In this document: in pieces, positions 1 through 11,668 of the stretch | Position numbering within the stretch: the stretch's first letter is position 1 | How the letters are laid out: each line of letters begins with the position of its first letter | Assembly: GCA_022419385.1 (NCBI GenBank) | Contig: JAJUBI010000005.1 | Coordinates: 62,001 to 126,000 of the forward strand | Direction: 5' to 3' | Origin: Paraconiothyrium sp. Pb-2020 | Taxonomy: Eukaryota; Ascomycota; Dothideomycetes; Pleosporales; Didymosphaeriaceae | DNA length: 64,000 nt | Notes under the pieces: generated by a model | Told to the model about the DNA's origin: nothing | Seen by the model: only the letters and a program-made list of their open reading frames with translations | The model's database searches: none | Program-made: the position numbers and the translations under genes

Positions 1-682
1 GGTGACGCCCGGCCCGCGATGAATAAGCACATTCCGCCCCTACGCACTCCGCGCAGCTCCACCCTACACTTCAGTACTATCAAATAAGCGCCGGGCTAGA
101 ACGAAATGTCTCTTCAATCGTCCTGAGAACACTTGATGGTATTCCTCTTGGGGCTCGTCGTGCGCTGTACACGACTGCCGCGATGCCGTTCTTCGGCGCT
201 GACACACTCGACTAACCATAATCATAGAGCGAAGTGTGCGCTACCCCGGCGACTAATTGTACAAATCTTCAAGTACAGAATAAGCTCCCTTTCGCTCAGC
301 CCGTCTCGGTATACGAGATGTTCGGAAGAACAACACGCTCGCCAATGCCAAGCATCAGCTCAGCTACCGGAGTTCAAAGTACTTGCTCGACGAATACACT
401 GTTTAGTCACCAGCCCACTCTTGGCTCCATCAGCAAAGTCCATGATGTCCACAATCAGCATCGCAACTCCGATGGCTTTCTTCCCTATATAGTACTCCTC
501 AGTACCACCAGTGGTTGATCAACTCGGGCACAACCCTTCGCTTCTCGTCTTTACTACATTCTTTTTCATACATTCACTCGTTCTAATACAGTCGTTACCC
601 AATTCGAGCTTGATTGGCTCTTTACATCACACATCACTAACCCGCCGGAGCTCGAAGGCCCGTTTGGCAGACTTCCCGCACC
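1..682. other. No gene recognised; upstream flank of the lectin-like gene
   Basis: The open stretches here are short, overlap in several frames and resemble no family I know. The last 100-200 bases before position 683 are pyrimidine-rich, as is common in fungal promoters, and probably hold the promoter and leader of the secreted lectin-like gene that follows. Confidence 0.4.
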
Positions 683-1868
683 ATGTTCCGTTTTCCTTCA
701 AAGCTTCTTCTAGGAGCTGCTTTCGCCGCTACAGCCCTGCTTGACATGGCAATGGCGGGAGACTGCTCGAATGGACCTTTTGCTCCGATCTGGATGATTG
801 GCATGAGGAACCCCGAGACCCACAAGGGCGTGGTTCCCTTCTGCTCCACCCTTTACGACGTGGGTGTCCCCGTCACCGGGCTCGATGTCTGGTTTGACAC
901 CCGCGAAGGGATCAATGCAATCCAAATCCAGTACGCCAACGGCGACCGCTCCGGTATCTTCGGCGTCCCTGGATCCTCTCCTGAGCACCAGTCGATCGAC
1001 TGGGAGTACTCCAAGACGTTCATCGACTCGTTCAGCCTCTGGGGCAACGGCGGTGGCGAAAAGCTTGGAAACATCTATATGAAGCTGACTGACGGTCGCG
1101 AGTTCGACGTCGGTAACAAGCGCGACAAGCGCTCCAAGAAGACCGAGTACCCCATCGACGTCGGCGCGGGCGTCATGCTCGGTTTCGCGGGCTGGGGCGC
1201 GGACGACATCAAGCAGGGTTACGCGCTGTTTCTCAAGAGCCAGATCGATCACATCACCATGACGGACCCCGTCTTCGACGACTCCCCCGAAAACCTCAAC
1301 GCTCAGCAGAAGTGAGTTTTTCTCCTTTTGTACCGATGACTGCGGCGTGCTAACCTGTCCAGGGGCATCGAAATGCAAGTCGTCGACAGCTACGACCACC
1401 AGAACGACCTCAACACCACCATAAACTGGTCCTTCGAGACCTCCGTCGACGTCCACACGTCCGTCACCACCACCACCAGCGTGACTAAAACCTACGGCGT
1501 CGCCGTCAGCGTGAACTGGGAAGCCAGCGTCCTCGCCTTCAGCGTCGGCGGCAGCGTAGACATGTCCTAACGAATACTCAGACCACGAGAAGGTCGAGAA
1601 CAAGGAGCAAGACATTACGCGCACGATTACGTACGAGGCGCCGATTGGGCCTGGGAAGCATGTGTGGTGCCAGGCGAGGGCGAAGAACGGGAGGAGTGAC
1701 TTGGGGTATACGGCGACGATTAATTTGCTGCTGAAGGATGGGAGTAGTTGGAGCTGGAAGGAGCATGGGGTGTATAGTCAGCAGGCTTGGGGAGAGACGA
1801 GCAGCCATTGCCAGTATCAGCCGTTTACGGGGTCAGGTGCTAGGCGGTCGATTGCGTGGCATGCTTGA
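683..1868 (+). pseudogene. Secreted jacalin-like lectin / aerolysin-fold protein gene, frameshifted
   Basis: The N-terminus has a hydrophobic leader (residues 1-25, ending near AMAG), so the product is probably secreted. The first exon resembles a jacalin-like beta-prism lectin, with a glycine-rich IxLxY-type pattern. After a canonical intron (1312-1362, GTGAGT, CTAAC, CAG) comes a Ser/Thr-rich stretch of alternating polarity, typical of the membrane-inserting strands of aerolysin/ETX-MTX2-type pore-forming proteins. The frame hits TAA at 1568-1570, but coding resumes at once in another frame and runs cleanly to TGA at 1868 with a Trp- and Gly-rich tail. Every GT I see between 1481 and 1556 is in phase 0, while the good acceptor at 1581 gives a different frame, so a normal intron does not explain the break. 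A weak acceptor (AG at 1589) would restore phase with a 34-79 base intron. A one-base loss, a sequencing error or an odd intron are all possible. Family assignment is moderate; activity is not shown. Confidence 0.5.
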
Positions 1869-2121
1869 GGGGGCGTCGCTGCATGTGGAGACGGAAGAAC
1901 GGCTGGGGATGGGTGAAGTGGTTGGCGTACTGGTGCGTTGTAGGAGAGACTTTGTAGGATGAAACGAGAATCGTCATTGTTGAATATCACCCGTGTAAAG
2001 TGAACGGCGCCTCACCGCCCTACTTCTCCTCTGGAATCTGCCACCCCCCCCCCCCCCCCTTCATCCCGCACCTGATCTGCATACTCCGGATGCTCTTCAA
2101 CATACTCCCTCGTCAACCCCT
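1869..2121. repeat. Intergenic stretch with a 16-base poly-C tract
   Basis: A run of 16 C residues lies at 2044-2059, between the broken lectin-like gene and the O-methyltransferase relic. It is a simple-sequence tract, prone to slippage and to sequencing error. I see no gene here. Confidence 0.6.
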
Positions 2122-2388
2122 TCACGCCCCTCCCTCTGAATCTGCTCGTAGATCTCCCCCGACCCACCCCTTATGCAGGCGATCAAGCGCCATCATATTC
2201 GCCTGAAACGCCTTACACTTCTCCTTATGATTATTCTTCTTCCAGTCCTTCTTCGTTTGTAGCCGCTGGAGCTGCAGCGTCGAATGAAGGACGGTTAGTC
2301 CCTTCTCTGCGAGCTGCTGATCGATGAGATGCGTCTTTTGGGCGATTTCAGCGGCCAGCTCAGCTATGCGACCTGAAGACGATGACAT
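2122..2388 (-). pseudogene. Relic of a fungal O-methyltransferase N-terminus
   Basis: Reading the minus strand from ATG at 2388, the first ~30 residues (for example RIAELAAEIAQKTHLIDQQL) match the standard N-terminus of fungal secondary-metabolite O-methyltransferases, where a helix of this type is followed by a Gly-Leu-Pro-x-Pro-Ser-Phe-Asp segment. That next segment is present but in another frame (FDAAAPAATNEEGLEEE near 2240-2295), and a third piece returns to the first frame (FQANMMALDRLH). At least two indels therefore break the gene, and nothing of the SAM-binding or catalytic domain follows. This looks like a truncated leftover of a lost or moved gene. It is not obviously copied from the O-methyltransferase at 61850-63186, whose N-terminus differs. 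Confidence 0.6.
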
Positions 2389-2959
2389 CGTAATCGAAAA
2401 GAGGGTTGTTTTCAGATGGCGAAAGTTGTAGTCGGATGTAAATGTGAGACACGACTCTTGCGAGACATCCAACTATCGGCATCGGGACGATGTATAGCCC
2501 ATGCAGTTAGTCAACCCAACAAAACACTATCCGAACGCTAGGTGGCATAGTTCGACAGACCCATCTTAGGATGAGTACAAGCAGTTATTATCGGTGCAAT
2601 GGAGGGATAACTACATCAAGCACACTGGTGGAGGCTCTGCTTCATTACTTAAGACGACCATAATGCGAAGGCCATCACATCTCTAAGTCTCAATGTAAGG
2701 GAATACTTGCGTCACGTAATAAGCATGACTACATCACAAGCTTAAGCCTAAAGTATAGAACTGAAATGCTGACATGTTAGAGCTCACTCGAGGGACGCAG
2801 ACACAGCAGTCTTAAAGTAGCAGAACAGAGCAAATCCAAGTGGAAGCGTCATCTCACTGAGTAGTATGGTCTCGCCTTCATCTCCAGCGTCGGTGGATGA
2901 TAATGAGTTATCTCCTATATGCCACAATCTATCACAACAACTCCGACCTTTCCATCTCA
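2389..2959. other. Intergenic, nothing recognised
   Basis: A moderately AT-rich spacer between the methyltransferase relic and the 3' end of the pectinesterase. No open frame with coding character was found. Confidence 0.4.
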
Positions 2960-4395
2960 TCATACCACCCTCGGACTCCATCCCCCCAGCACCCACCCCG
3001 GATCCAGATACCTCTCCGGCACCTCCGCCAGCTGCTTCGAGATATTCAGTCGCTCACTATAATCCACCGCCCTCCCCTTCAAATCCATCGTCCCATACTC
3101 CCAAAACCTCACATGCCTACTATCAAAACCCTCCCCCTGCACCGGCCCCCACCCCACCGGCGCAATCCCCTCAGTCCTCGTGTTAACAAGCACCACCTCC
3201 GCATACGGCCAATTATCCAGCACCCCCCCGCTGTTATCAGGCAATCTCGCGAACGTGCTATTCCCTCCAGACTTCTAATCGTACAATCAACAAACACATT
3301 CCCGCGTGTATTCTGGCTAGTCCGCGTCCAAGTAACCGCCCCCGCCGTCGTCACAACCGTGCTATTCGCCCAAAACACGCTGCCGTAGCCGAGCACCGTG
3401 TCGCCGTCGCCGTACAAAGTGGTAGAGCGGATGTACGCGGTGCCGTATGTGGTTAGGGCGTCGCCTGAGCCGTTCAGCACCATGTTGGAGAGGACGATGC
3501 GCGCGCCGTCGAGGAGGAGACTCTCCGCTTGCCCACGGAAGGAGTTCGTGATAGAGAAGTCCGAGAGCTGCACGTCTGCTGCGCCGCGGAAGGAGAATGC
3601 CGGGCGGCGCGAGGGGCCTTGGCGGTTGGGCGGGTTGAAGGCGCTGTTGTTGGGGTAGCCTATGCGTGTGGTGGCGGGCGAGGTGCCGCGGATACGCAGG
3701 TTGGATTTGTACTGGAAGAAGATGAGTTCTTCGTAGGTTCCGGGTAGGATGAGGATGGTGGTGGGGCTGGAGGGGTTGGAGGGTGCCCAGTCGAGGGCGC
3801 CTTGGAGGGTGGTGAAGTCTGCAGTGCCGGAGGAGAAGACGGTTACAGTTGTGGTGTGCGGAGGGGGGCCGCTGGGCTTGGTGGAGAAGGTCCAGGAAGA
3901 ATTAGAGGGGATGAATGGGAAGGTGGAGGTGTTGTTTTCGTGTTCTCCATCGTGGGTTGTGAGGACGCCGGGGTCGATGGTTATGCTGTATGTTTTGTTG
4001 TACTCGAGGCGGTTGTTGTGTAGATATATCGTTGCGGTGTTGTCGCGGACAATGATCGGGAAGAAGTAGAAGTCCATTCCGCCGATTATGTTCGTTTGGT
4101 ATTTGGTCTTGTCGGTGTAGTTCGCCTTGGTCGAGCCGTTACCGTAGGGGCTGGGTGAGATTGGGATTGACAGATTGAGTGAGTCAACAAGAAGGTTGGA
4201 CGCAACATCGTAGACACGAACTAAACCCGAATCACCGATTGATGGCGGTGAAGGGAATGTTAGGCGTATTTGAGTATCGGGGTTGACGTCCTTTTGCCCA
4301 TCTTGGGGAAACAATTGGATATCCGTTGCCCGAGTGTTGTATCTCAAACCCTGCACCGCCGTGAGGGCACTGAGGAGGATAAGTGCGTGCAACAT
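2960..4395 (-). pseudogene. Secreted pectinesterase (carbohydrate esterase family 8), frameshifted
   Basis: The first ATG (4395) opens a signal peptide (MLHALILLSALTAVQG). An Ig-like/BIG-type N-terminal domain (about residues 25-190) follows, then the right-handed beta-helix of CE8 pectin methylesterases. Recognisable segments are GTYEELI, QAESLLL, GDAL and GDGDTVLG, with GNVFVDC. The canonical QDTL and LGRPW motifs are replaced (GDAL and RFWEYG), as I recall for one fungal CE8 branch, so substrate and activity are uncertain. The frame breaks near 3260-3267 (GAGGGAAT on the minus strand): upstream coding ends in one frame and the expected C-terminus (ARLPDN, WPYAEVVLVN, GWGP, VLGGWSP) continues in another to a stop at 2960. 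No GT-AG intron fits, so one base appears lost, or there is a sequence error. Several Asn-x-Ser/Thr sites agree with secretion. Confidence 0.7.
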
Positions 4396-5200
4396 AGTCA
4401 ATCACGGTTCCGGTGCGCAAACAAACAACTTCTATCCCTCTTGCGAATATATACTCGTGTTGGTCAAGGACGTACGCCGCGGTGGGTCATCAATCCCACG
4501 GCTGCATTTTCGCTCCAATGGCGAATAGCGCTGCGTTGACGGAGCAAGACTATATGCGCCCATCGGGGTAAATGGAGATGGAGGATGCGCATCATGGCAA
4601 TACATAGCCGTAGTCTGGGGTAGTTGAGGTATGCCCCGCATGCATCGCTTGTGGTTGATCGGTTATGACGTGACTTCGATTATCTGCATGCATCCAGCAT
4701 TTACGTGTCTGAAACGCCTGACCATGCCACGACCATGTGTTGGAGTGCTCGTTACAACGAGAGCGACTGCCCGAGGCGCGGCGCGGCGCGGCGCGTTGCT
4801 GAAATTTTGCGTCGCAGTCTACAGCGCCTCTACGGGGCCTGCGAAGCTGTGGCTCGTTCCTCTGACATGTATTGCTTTCTGCGACCACCATTCAGTGGGG
4901 TTTTCGGGAGGGCAGGGTCGAAGTTGGACGTATAAGACGACCGTATGAGGCTAGTAACGAGTCGCTGCAGCAGCTTCGGTGACTTCGAGCGGTGAGCGCA
5001 AGGCAATGGCGAGTAGCTGTACGGCCGAAGCCGCTCAAAGATGATCGATTGCGCCAGTTGTGTCTGCGCGAGCGTCAGTTGTTGCGTGTGCCTGCCGTGT
5101 AATTTGGGTGGTAAAGAAATTTCGCGACGGGTGTGGGTACGCCCACCGTGTCGACAACGCATGCGTCCTTCCCAAGCGCTCAACAACACCGGATACGCTC
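4396..5200. other. Intergenic, nothing recognised
   Basis: Upstream region of the pectinesterase. A short GCGCG-rich repeat (GGCGC units) lies near 4778-4796. Open stretches on both strands overlap and show no known domain. Confidence 0.35.
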
Positions 5201-5715
5201 AATGAGAGGCAGAAAGGTTCTCTTCAGTGCGGATAGAGACGACGCGCCTGTGTCAGGACAGTCTCACGCCGCTTCGCAATGATGTGATCACACCCACTTC
5301 CTCAAGTGCCAGCAGCGCCAGACAGCTCAATGAAAAGGGTCGCGTCAGTCTCCGATAGTGCTAATAGAGACGACACTGTGGCCTCAACTGTGAGCAAGCC
5401 CAGTGAGAGGAGGCCCAGGTACAAAAATAGGAATAATCTTGAATGTGACCGTAGTCACGTTTCAGAGATTAAACTGAAAAGAACAGATACTACACTTGAT
5501 CTAAGCCTGTCGTGGGGGTTAGCAAGGAAGACAGTCGGGTCGTTCATGAGGTGAACTTACCAAAAGGCAAAGAGAGCTAAAGAGCAAGAGAGAGCGCGGC
5601 TGGCGGATTTATATAGCGCTGTGGGCGCGCTAGTGTGCCAAGGCGCTAGATAATCACGTGCTCCAAAGACGCCCGGGCTAAGAGCGCGGGTGATGACCGA
5701 GCGCCCGTCACAACA
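5201..5715 (-). repeat. Possible solo LTR or degenerate retroelement end
   Basis: Read on the minus strand, the sequence starts TGTTGTGACGGGCG at 5715, has a TATATAAA box near 5605-5615 followed by a CT-rich leader, and runs on into a region with an internal degenerate duplication (ATAGAGACGAC at 5233-5243 and 5364-5374). TG start, TATA box and CT leader are LTR-like. I could not find a matching CA end with a target-site duplication, nor any gag or pol sequence, so this is a weak call. It could equally be an ordinary promoter. Confidence 0.2.
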
Positions 5716-6627
5716 GCAGGTGAAGGCAGGAGAATGGCTGGGTGAGGCACCGTTAGTGACTATTGCAATTGTACGAAACACTCACTGATTTTCGCCTTCA
5801 CTCCGACATATATACATCTGTCAGCTTGTTGTCCTGTTTGGCAGCGTCCTCCCTCTCCTAAAGCCTATGGTAGTGCATGACGATGGCTCAGGCGCAGCGG
5901 CGACCTCTCTACCACTCAGGCGTGTTGAATCTCAACTCCTGGGCTAGCCGTGCGTTCTACGCACGATGTGTGAACCTGGAAACCTGTAATCGTCCTCCGG
6001 TGGCCGTTTAGCAAGTGCGGTAGGATTTCAGCTCATGTGTTATCATAGTTATATAAAGACCCATACTACCTCATGGGTTTCGAATTTAGTCCTCGTTATG
6101 GTCTCGTTTTTTTGTGGGTTTTGGCCACATCGTATGTGCCGTGGTACTCTCATCCATTGCAGCAGTAGTTCTCATTGTCGAACACGATTGGTACCTAGGT
6201 AAGGCATCACGGTACTATCCTGCTTTTAAGGGCTTATGTGGGTAAGACACTGTGCTGAGATCTCATGGCATGTTTGGCACGGTATTCGCACTTGTCCTAG
6301 CTCTCAAGAAGTTTGAGATACAGAGTCGTTTGATCACGTGACTTGGTCCAGCCTTATCGTACCTTCCAGTCATTGATGCTTAGATCAGCTTGCATATTTT
6401 CTGCCTTGCTGACTTGTCAAGGCGGGTGCGACTCTCAAACATAACTGTCCCCCAACTTTTCATCTCTTTGACACTATCTTCTGCTGTCTCTAGGCTTCTG
6501 TTTCACCGGTTTTCGACCTCCGTGAAGGCTGAACCTTCGCTTGAGTTGACTTGTCCAGTTGGAGTTCACAATAGCCCAAGGTTCGTTCCAGGCTGAGAAG
6601 GTAGATAGCCTGTTCTATTCAGAAAGC
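5716..6627. other. Intergenic, nothing recognised
   Basis: AT-leaning spacer ahead of the HET pseudogene. A TATATAA-like element lies near 6050. No coding frame was recognised. Confidence 0.35.
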
Positions 6628-8984
6628 ATGGTCAAGGCAAAATCGAAACGGAAACGACGCCCGGGTAAAAGTAAAGTGGAATACACGCCTATTCCACCTC
6701 AGAACGCCTGTTGTTCGAACTGCAAGATACTTCTTGATGTCCCCGCGACTCACAACAAGCGGCCGTTCTGGAGGACACTGTGCCATTTGATCGACTCGAC
6801 GAACGAATGTAATGTGTGTGCGTTTTTCTATGAGGGGCTGTGTCGCGAATTCGAGTTTGAAGTCGATATCATATCAGACGCACATTTGAACGCTAGCGAA
6901 GTGAAATTTGAGCACTGCCCTTTTCACGAAGTAAAGTTGATCATCTTGCACTTGGACCTGGCAGCTACGGCATGGACTTTCGTAAAGCGGTATAGTGATC
7001 TCAGAATTCGGGGTGTGGGCTTATTTGTTGTTCGGTCAGGGTCGGAGTGTGAGTCGAGCGAATATTCTTATTCTTGTCTGGCATGATTGAAGCTGACAAT
7101 CGCCAGTCCCAGCTTTCGATCGGGCCTATTGGAGTTCTGTTGATCCAATCGAGCTTCCGGCAAGAAAAGCCACCATTTCGAAATGGCTGGACAAGTGTCA
7201 ATCAATTCATTCTCTGTGCCGTGTCGACGCATCGCCCAGGACGATCGAATCCGCCCGGGTCATCGAGATAACCGAAGAGAAGGGGGAAACGAAAATTCGA
7301 CTGGTCACAACAGGCGAATTGGAGAACCAGAGCGTTCAATATGTGGTGCTGAGTCACTGTTGGGGTGGTGTGGTCCCTGACTGCCGAACGACTTACGGCA
7401 ACATACATGAACATCACAAGTCCATTCCGTTTTGCTCCTTTCCATAAACATTCAAGGACGCGGTTCAGATAACGAAGCTGCTGAACATTGGGTACCTGTG
7501 GATTGATTCCATGTGCATTATACAAGACGACACGAAAGACTGGGAGAGAGAATCAGCAAAAATGGCAGCCATCTTTGAAGGAGCGGTACTCACGATATCT
7601 CCCACAACTGCACAGAATTGTTACCACGGTTTGGGAATTAAAGCTCCCCTTGTTCCTGCTAGACATCTGGAAGTCAGTCCTGTGGAAGAGAGTACCATAC
7701 ATTTCGCAATTCGGCCTACACGGCACAAACATGCTGGATATATTTATTCAAATTCGAAAATCCATGGAAGAGCTTGGATCTTTCAGGAAAAGCTCCTCTC
7801 CAAACGCATATTGCATGTTACGCATGGACAATTAATATGGCAATGTGCCACGAAGATAGAGGCCGAAGATGGCATCGGAGGGGCTCACCAATAATTTGTC
7901 AGCGAAGAAGGGAGCGGCTCTCGCCAGCTTTCTCAGTTTTATCGGCAGAGCCCCTCACAAGCATGGTTGACTCTGGATAGTCATAGACCTGTAAGACCAG
8001 GCACGCCGGAGCATCGATGTTTACGCAGGCTATGGTGGTCCTGGGTGTTTGACTATTGCGGACGGACGCTTAAACAGAGAGGAGATAACTATGCGGCGCT
8101 TGCTGGAGCTATCAGACTATATCAAAAGATATCCGACCACGAGCCGATCATTGGGTTGTGGAAACGAGATCTCCCAATACATCTTGGGTGGCACATCAAT
8201 CCGACGGATTACAAAAAAGGTTCTGTACAGCCTTCTAAAAGATACCTACTTGGTCCTGGTTATCCTTTCCGCATGGTAAATACCCTATCCAAGCCCCTTT
8301 AGTCCCGTGGCCGGAATGGAGTCCTCGACTTCCGGAGAGGGGGGAGGATTTCCAGTTTGCATATCGCGCATCGATCCACGATGTTCAGATCGGCTGGAAG
8401 GGAGGAGAGTTGACGTCTCAACCGACCGCCGGCTCCTTGACAATACAAATTACTTCTTTCGGCTCCACGCACCAGAGCGTCTTGACACAGGTATTGCCAA
8501 TCCTCTAGACCTCGAAGTAGAAGAGTTTTGGAAAAGCCTGGAGTAATTCTCCTTAGAAAACCCAAAAGAAGCAGAAACTAGTCGCGTCCCTTCGCGTTTT
8601 GGTAGAAGGTTCGGTAGACGTGACCACCTCTTCGAAAACCACGAGAATTGCGACTTTTGGAACATGATGCTAGATCCGGACTTGGAGAGACCTGATTTCA
8701 AAGCGGAGAGCTTTGATACCGTTGTACTGTATGCTTATAAGGACAAAGACAACGGATGGAGCGCGAGACGTTCCCGTCCTCGGGATCCATTCGGGATGGA
8801 CAACGATAATGGTGGTGGAGAACAACCGACTTGGCATATCGTGCATCTGGTTCTTAAGCGTGTCGACGACCGCAAGGACGTATACAAACGCATTGGCCTA
8901 TTGCACCGACAACCCGACTTCAAGAGAAGCAAAGAGGATGTCATCAGTCATCTTGGAGAGGAAAAGAAGATCACGCTCATTTAG
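6628..8984 (+). pseudogene. HET-domain (heterokaryon incompatibility) pseudogene
   Basis: HET proteins trigger cell death after fusion of unlike hyphae. A basic N-terminus (MVKAKSKRKRRPGKS) precedes a Cys-rich segment. Intron 7049-7106 (GTGAGT, GCTGAC, CAG) joins to the HET core: VVLSHCWGG, then YLWIDSMCIIQDD and GRAWIFQEKLLSKR, the three hallmark blocks of PF06985. The frame is cut by TAA at 7445-7447, just before TFKDAVQITKLL, and by a second TAA at 7892-7894. Coding character continues without a break past both stops. Around 8280 the homologous frame shifts, and it shifts again between about 8510 and 8640. The last piece ends EEKKITLI at 8984, a normal HET C-terminus. Two nonsense codons plus frame changes mean this copy is dead. 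An intact HET gene lies at 21235-22644, but it is a different subfamily. Confidence 0.85.
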
Positions 8985-9796
8985 TCCAGCAGGTAAGTAT
9001 CCACCTTTTTATGACTATCTTAGTGTCAACGGATATTCAAAGCCGCCCTTTCTCTGGAGTTTGTTTTCGTCGGGAACTAGGGATCAGATTGTAAGCTAGC
9101 GAGCAAAGGCACCAAATGCCTTACAAATAAAGGCCAAACACGAACAAATTTAAATATAGAAAGATGCATAAGGTCTTCGTCTAGGGCAGCCGATGGAATG
9201 TACCCTACACACTTGTTGACGAGCAGAAGGGGAAGAAATGAAAGCCTGAACTGCATTTTTCTAAGTGGAGTTGTGCTGTTTCGTACTCATGCGCGACAAC
9301 CGTCCTTGGTGTGATGACACTACGCTCAGTAAAAATGTGGGCATTGGGGGCTTCAAATAGGAAAGTACTTATAAGTCAGTTAATAACTTATGTGATGTTA
9401 TTCTGTTCAAAATGGCCAATACGCATCTGAAATGAGACTGAGCCTCAGCGCGGAACTACGAATCGCGCAACCCTTGTTATAGGACCCTAGAAGCTAAGCC
9501 CCCAGTCCGTAGACTGGATCTCAATAGTTTCAAGGGTTATTGAGTAAATGGCCCAGCATCTTGAAGACGTAATATCTGCGACCCAGTGCTGAAATCTGAG
9601 TATACATGTCGCCCCAGGACGCGCATTTATCGGCCACCTGCACTGAAAGTAGACTGGAATATCTGACCAGCTTGGGATTCCGCACATCTGATAGTATAAC
9701 ATTATGTATATATTTATATGTAAAACAAGCTCCCCAACGCAACAAACCGTCGCTTTTCCCCCATCGAACAAAGTACCATACTTTCCTCCCCTCCCC
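8985..9796. other. Intergenic, nothing recognised
   Basis: AT-rich 3' flank of the HET pseudogene and 3' flank of dihydroxyacetone kinase, which converges on it. No gene was seen. Confidence 0.4.
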
Positions 9797-11668
9797 TCAC
9801 CCTTTAAACCCCTCAAGCAACCCCCCCAACCACACCCCCGCCGCATACGCCCCGGGATCCGGTATCTTGCTCCTCTCACTCCCATCATCACTGATATACG
9901 TCGCCCGCCCAAACTTCGCCTTCATCCCCGCCGTCTTCTCCGCGCTGCTCTGCGCCACGCCCACCGCCGTCCCAAGGTCCTTCGACTCAGCAAGACTATC
10001 GACAAACGGGATAAGCACGTCCATAACCGTCCTATCGCCCTCCCTCGCAGACGTGTAGTTTTTAAGATTCTCCAGCGCCCGTGCAGCAGCGGCGCTGCAC
10101 GTTTCGACGCTGAGTTGCGCGCCGTTTTTCAGCGTCGCGGCGGAAAGCGCGTTGATAAAGGCGGTAAGCAGGATGGAGAGGATGGCGCCTAGCGAGCCGC
10201 CTACGTCCTCTACGTTTTCGCCGATGCGCGAGAGGAGCGTGAGGAGGGGCGGTGGCGTGGAGGAGAGGTTGGAGAGGATGGCTTTGCAGACGCCTGCGAC
10301 GGCTTCGCCGCAGTCGCCGTCGCCCATTTGGAGGTCGTACTGTGTGATTGTGGGCTCGGCTTTTAGGCCTGCGTTGCACGCGGAGGTGAGCGCTGTTATG
10401 AGCGAGGGAGGCGTTGCGGGGCCTTTGTCGTCGCTGCTGGGCTGGTTGTGCAGGTCGTGCGCTTGTTGTCTGCGCTTTTCCATTTCTTTGCTTACGTCGA
10501 CGGGGACGTAGTTGTTCTTTGGCCAGGCGGGTGCGTTGGTAGGCGCGTCCAGCAGGGAGAAAATCTCCCCGTCGGAGACGGACATTGCGCGGGCCATGCC
10601 GCTCATGTTGCCCAGCGTGATGCTGAAGCCCTGCCCATTTAGACTCGTCTCCATTATGCCGGCGTAGATGCGCTGCGGCACGATATCCCAGTCGCTCTTG
10701 AGGACCTGCAGGGCGAGGTTGGTCAGGGCTTCGAGCTCGAGGCCGGAGAGCCCGCCGAAATTATTGACGAGCATGACAACGTTGTCGTTGGGATTGAAGG
10801 TGACGAAGGCGCGGTCTGAGTCGTTGGGGTCGAGAAGGTACTTAAGCATTTCTTTAATAGTATCGGTGGCTGAGGGCATGGGGGAGACATTTTTGAGGCC
10901 CTAGGATACATTAGACGGTATGATAGCAGAGGAGAAGTAAGGCTTACGGGCTCGTTGTGGATGCCCATGCCAACCACGCATGTGTCATCGGGTACTTGCT
11001 CGAAGGCCTCACGACCAGGTACGTGGCAGTGATCCAGACTCGTGCCGATAGTGACCAGCTGGTCGTTTCCCAGCTGACCCATCTGCCTGCACTTCTCAAA
11101 CGCCCAGCCCTTTTGTGACGCTGCGCCGATGAGTTTTATCACTGTCCTCTCCATCAGCATACCATGTTAAGACGAACCATGGGATCCTCTACTCACCAAG
11201 CAGATTCCCAGCCAACCCCCTCCTCCCAACCTTCCCACTCTTCGCCCGCCCCAACGCCGCATCCTCCGCCATGCACACAACATCAACCTTATACCCCAGC
11301 GCCTGACCCTTTTCCCTCGCCAGACCGAAATGCAGCATATCACCCGTATAATTCGTAATACACAGAATAATACCCTCGTCACTGGGCACGTTCCGTATGC
11401 CGCTCATAATCTGCTTCGTACTCGGGCTCGCAAAGATGTCACCGCATATAGCAGCCGACAGCATGCCGTCGCCCACATATCCCGACCACGCGGGCTCGTG
11501 TCCAGAGCCGCCGCCAGATATAATGGTGACTTGGTTGGGCTTGTGTGCGGTGTTGTATACGACGCGTTCCTTTGCGTCGAGGGCCATGTGCTTGTTTCGG
11601 GAGACGAGGGAGGTGAGGGCGTGGACGACGACGCCCTCGGGGCTGGAAAAGAAGTGTTTTCGCGACAT
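9797..11668 (-). CDS. Dihydroxyacetone kinase (glycerone kinase, ATP-dependent)
   Basis: Phosphorylates dihydroxyacetone to dihydroxyacetone phosphate in the cytosol, in glycerol use and in detoxifying dihydroxyacetone. Three exons: 11668-11197, 11141-10948 and 10900-9797. Both introns (11142-11196, 10901-10947) have GTGAGT/GTAAGC donors. The product is 589 residues, normal for fungal DAK. The N-terminal DAK1 (DhaK) domain carries GGGSGHEPAWSGYVG, whose His binds the substrate covalently, and ITNYTGDMLHFGLA. The C-terminal DAK2 (DhaL) domain carries the ATP/Mg segment YDLQMGDGDCGEA and the late REGDRTVMDVLIPF block. The gene ends in YAAGVWLGGLLEGFKG, the usual C-terminus. It looks intact. Paralog identity (DAK1 or DAK2 of yeast) cannot be decided here. 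Confidence 0.95.

Noticed and set aside
1556..1581. A 26-base GT-AG intron (with CTAAC) that would skip the stop in the lectin-like gene
   Set aside because: It is shorter than fungal introns normally are, and joining at 1581 leaves the downstream coding in the wrong phase.
710..1624. A 304-codon open frame on the minus strand opposite the lectin-like gene
   Set aside because: It is a mirror of the GC-rich third positions of the plus-strand gene; its protein has no domain and the plus strand has a signal peptide, intron and fold pattern.
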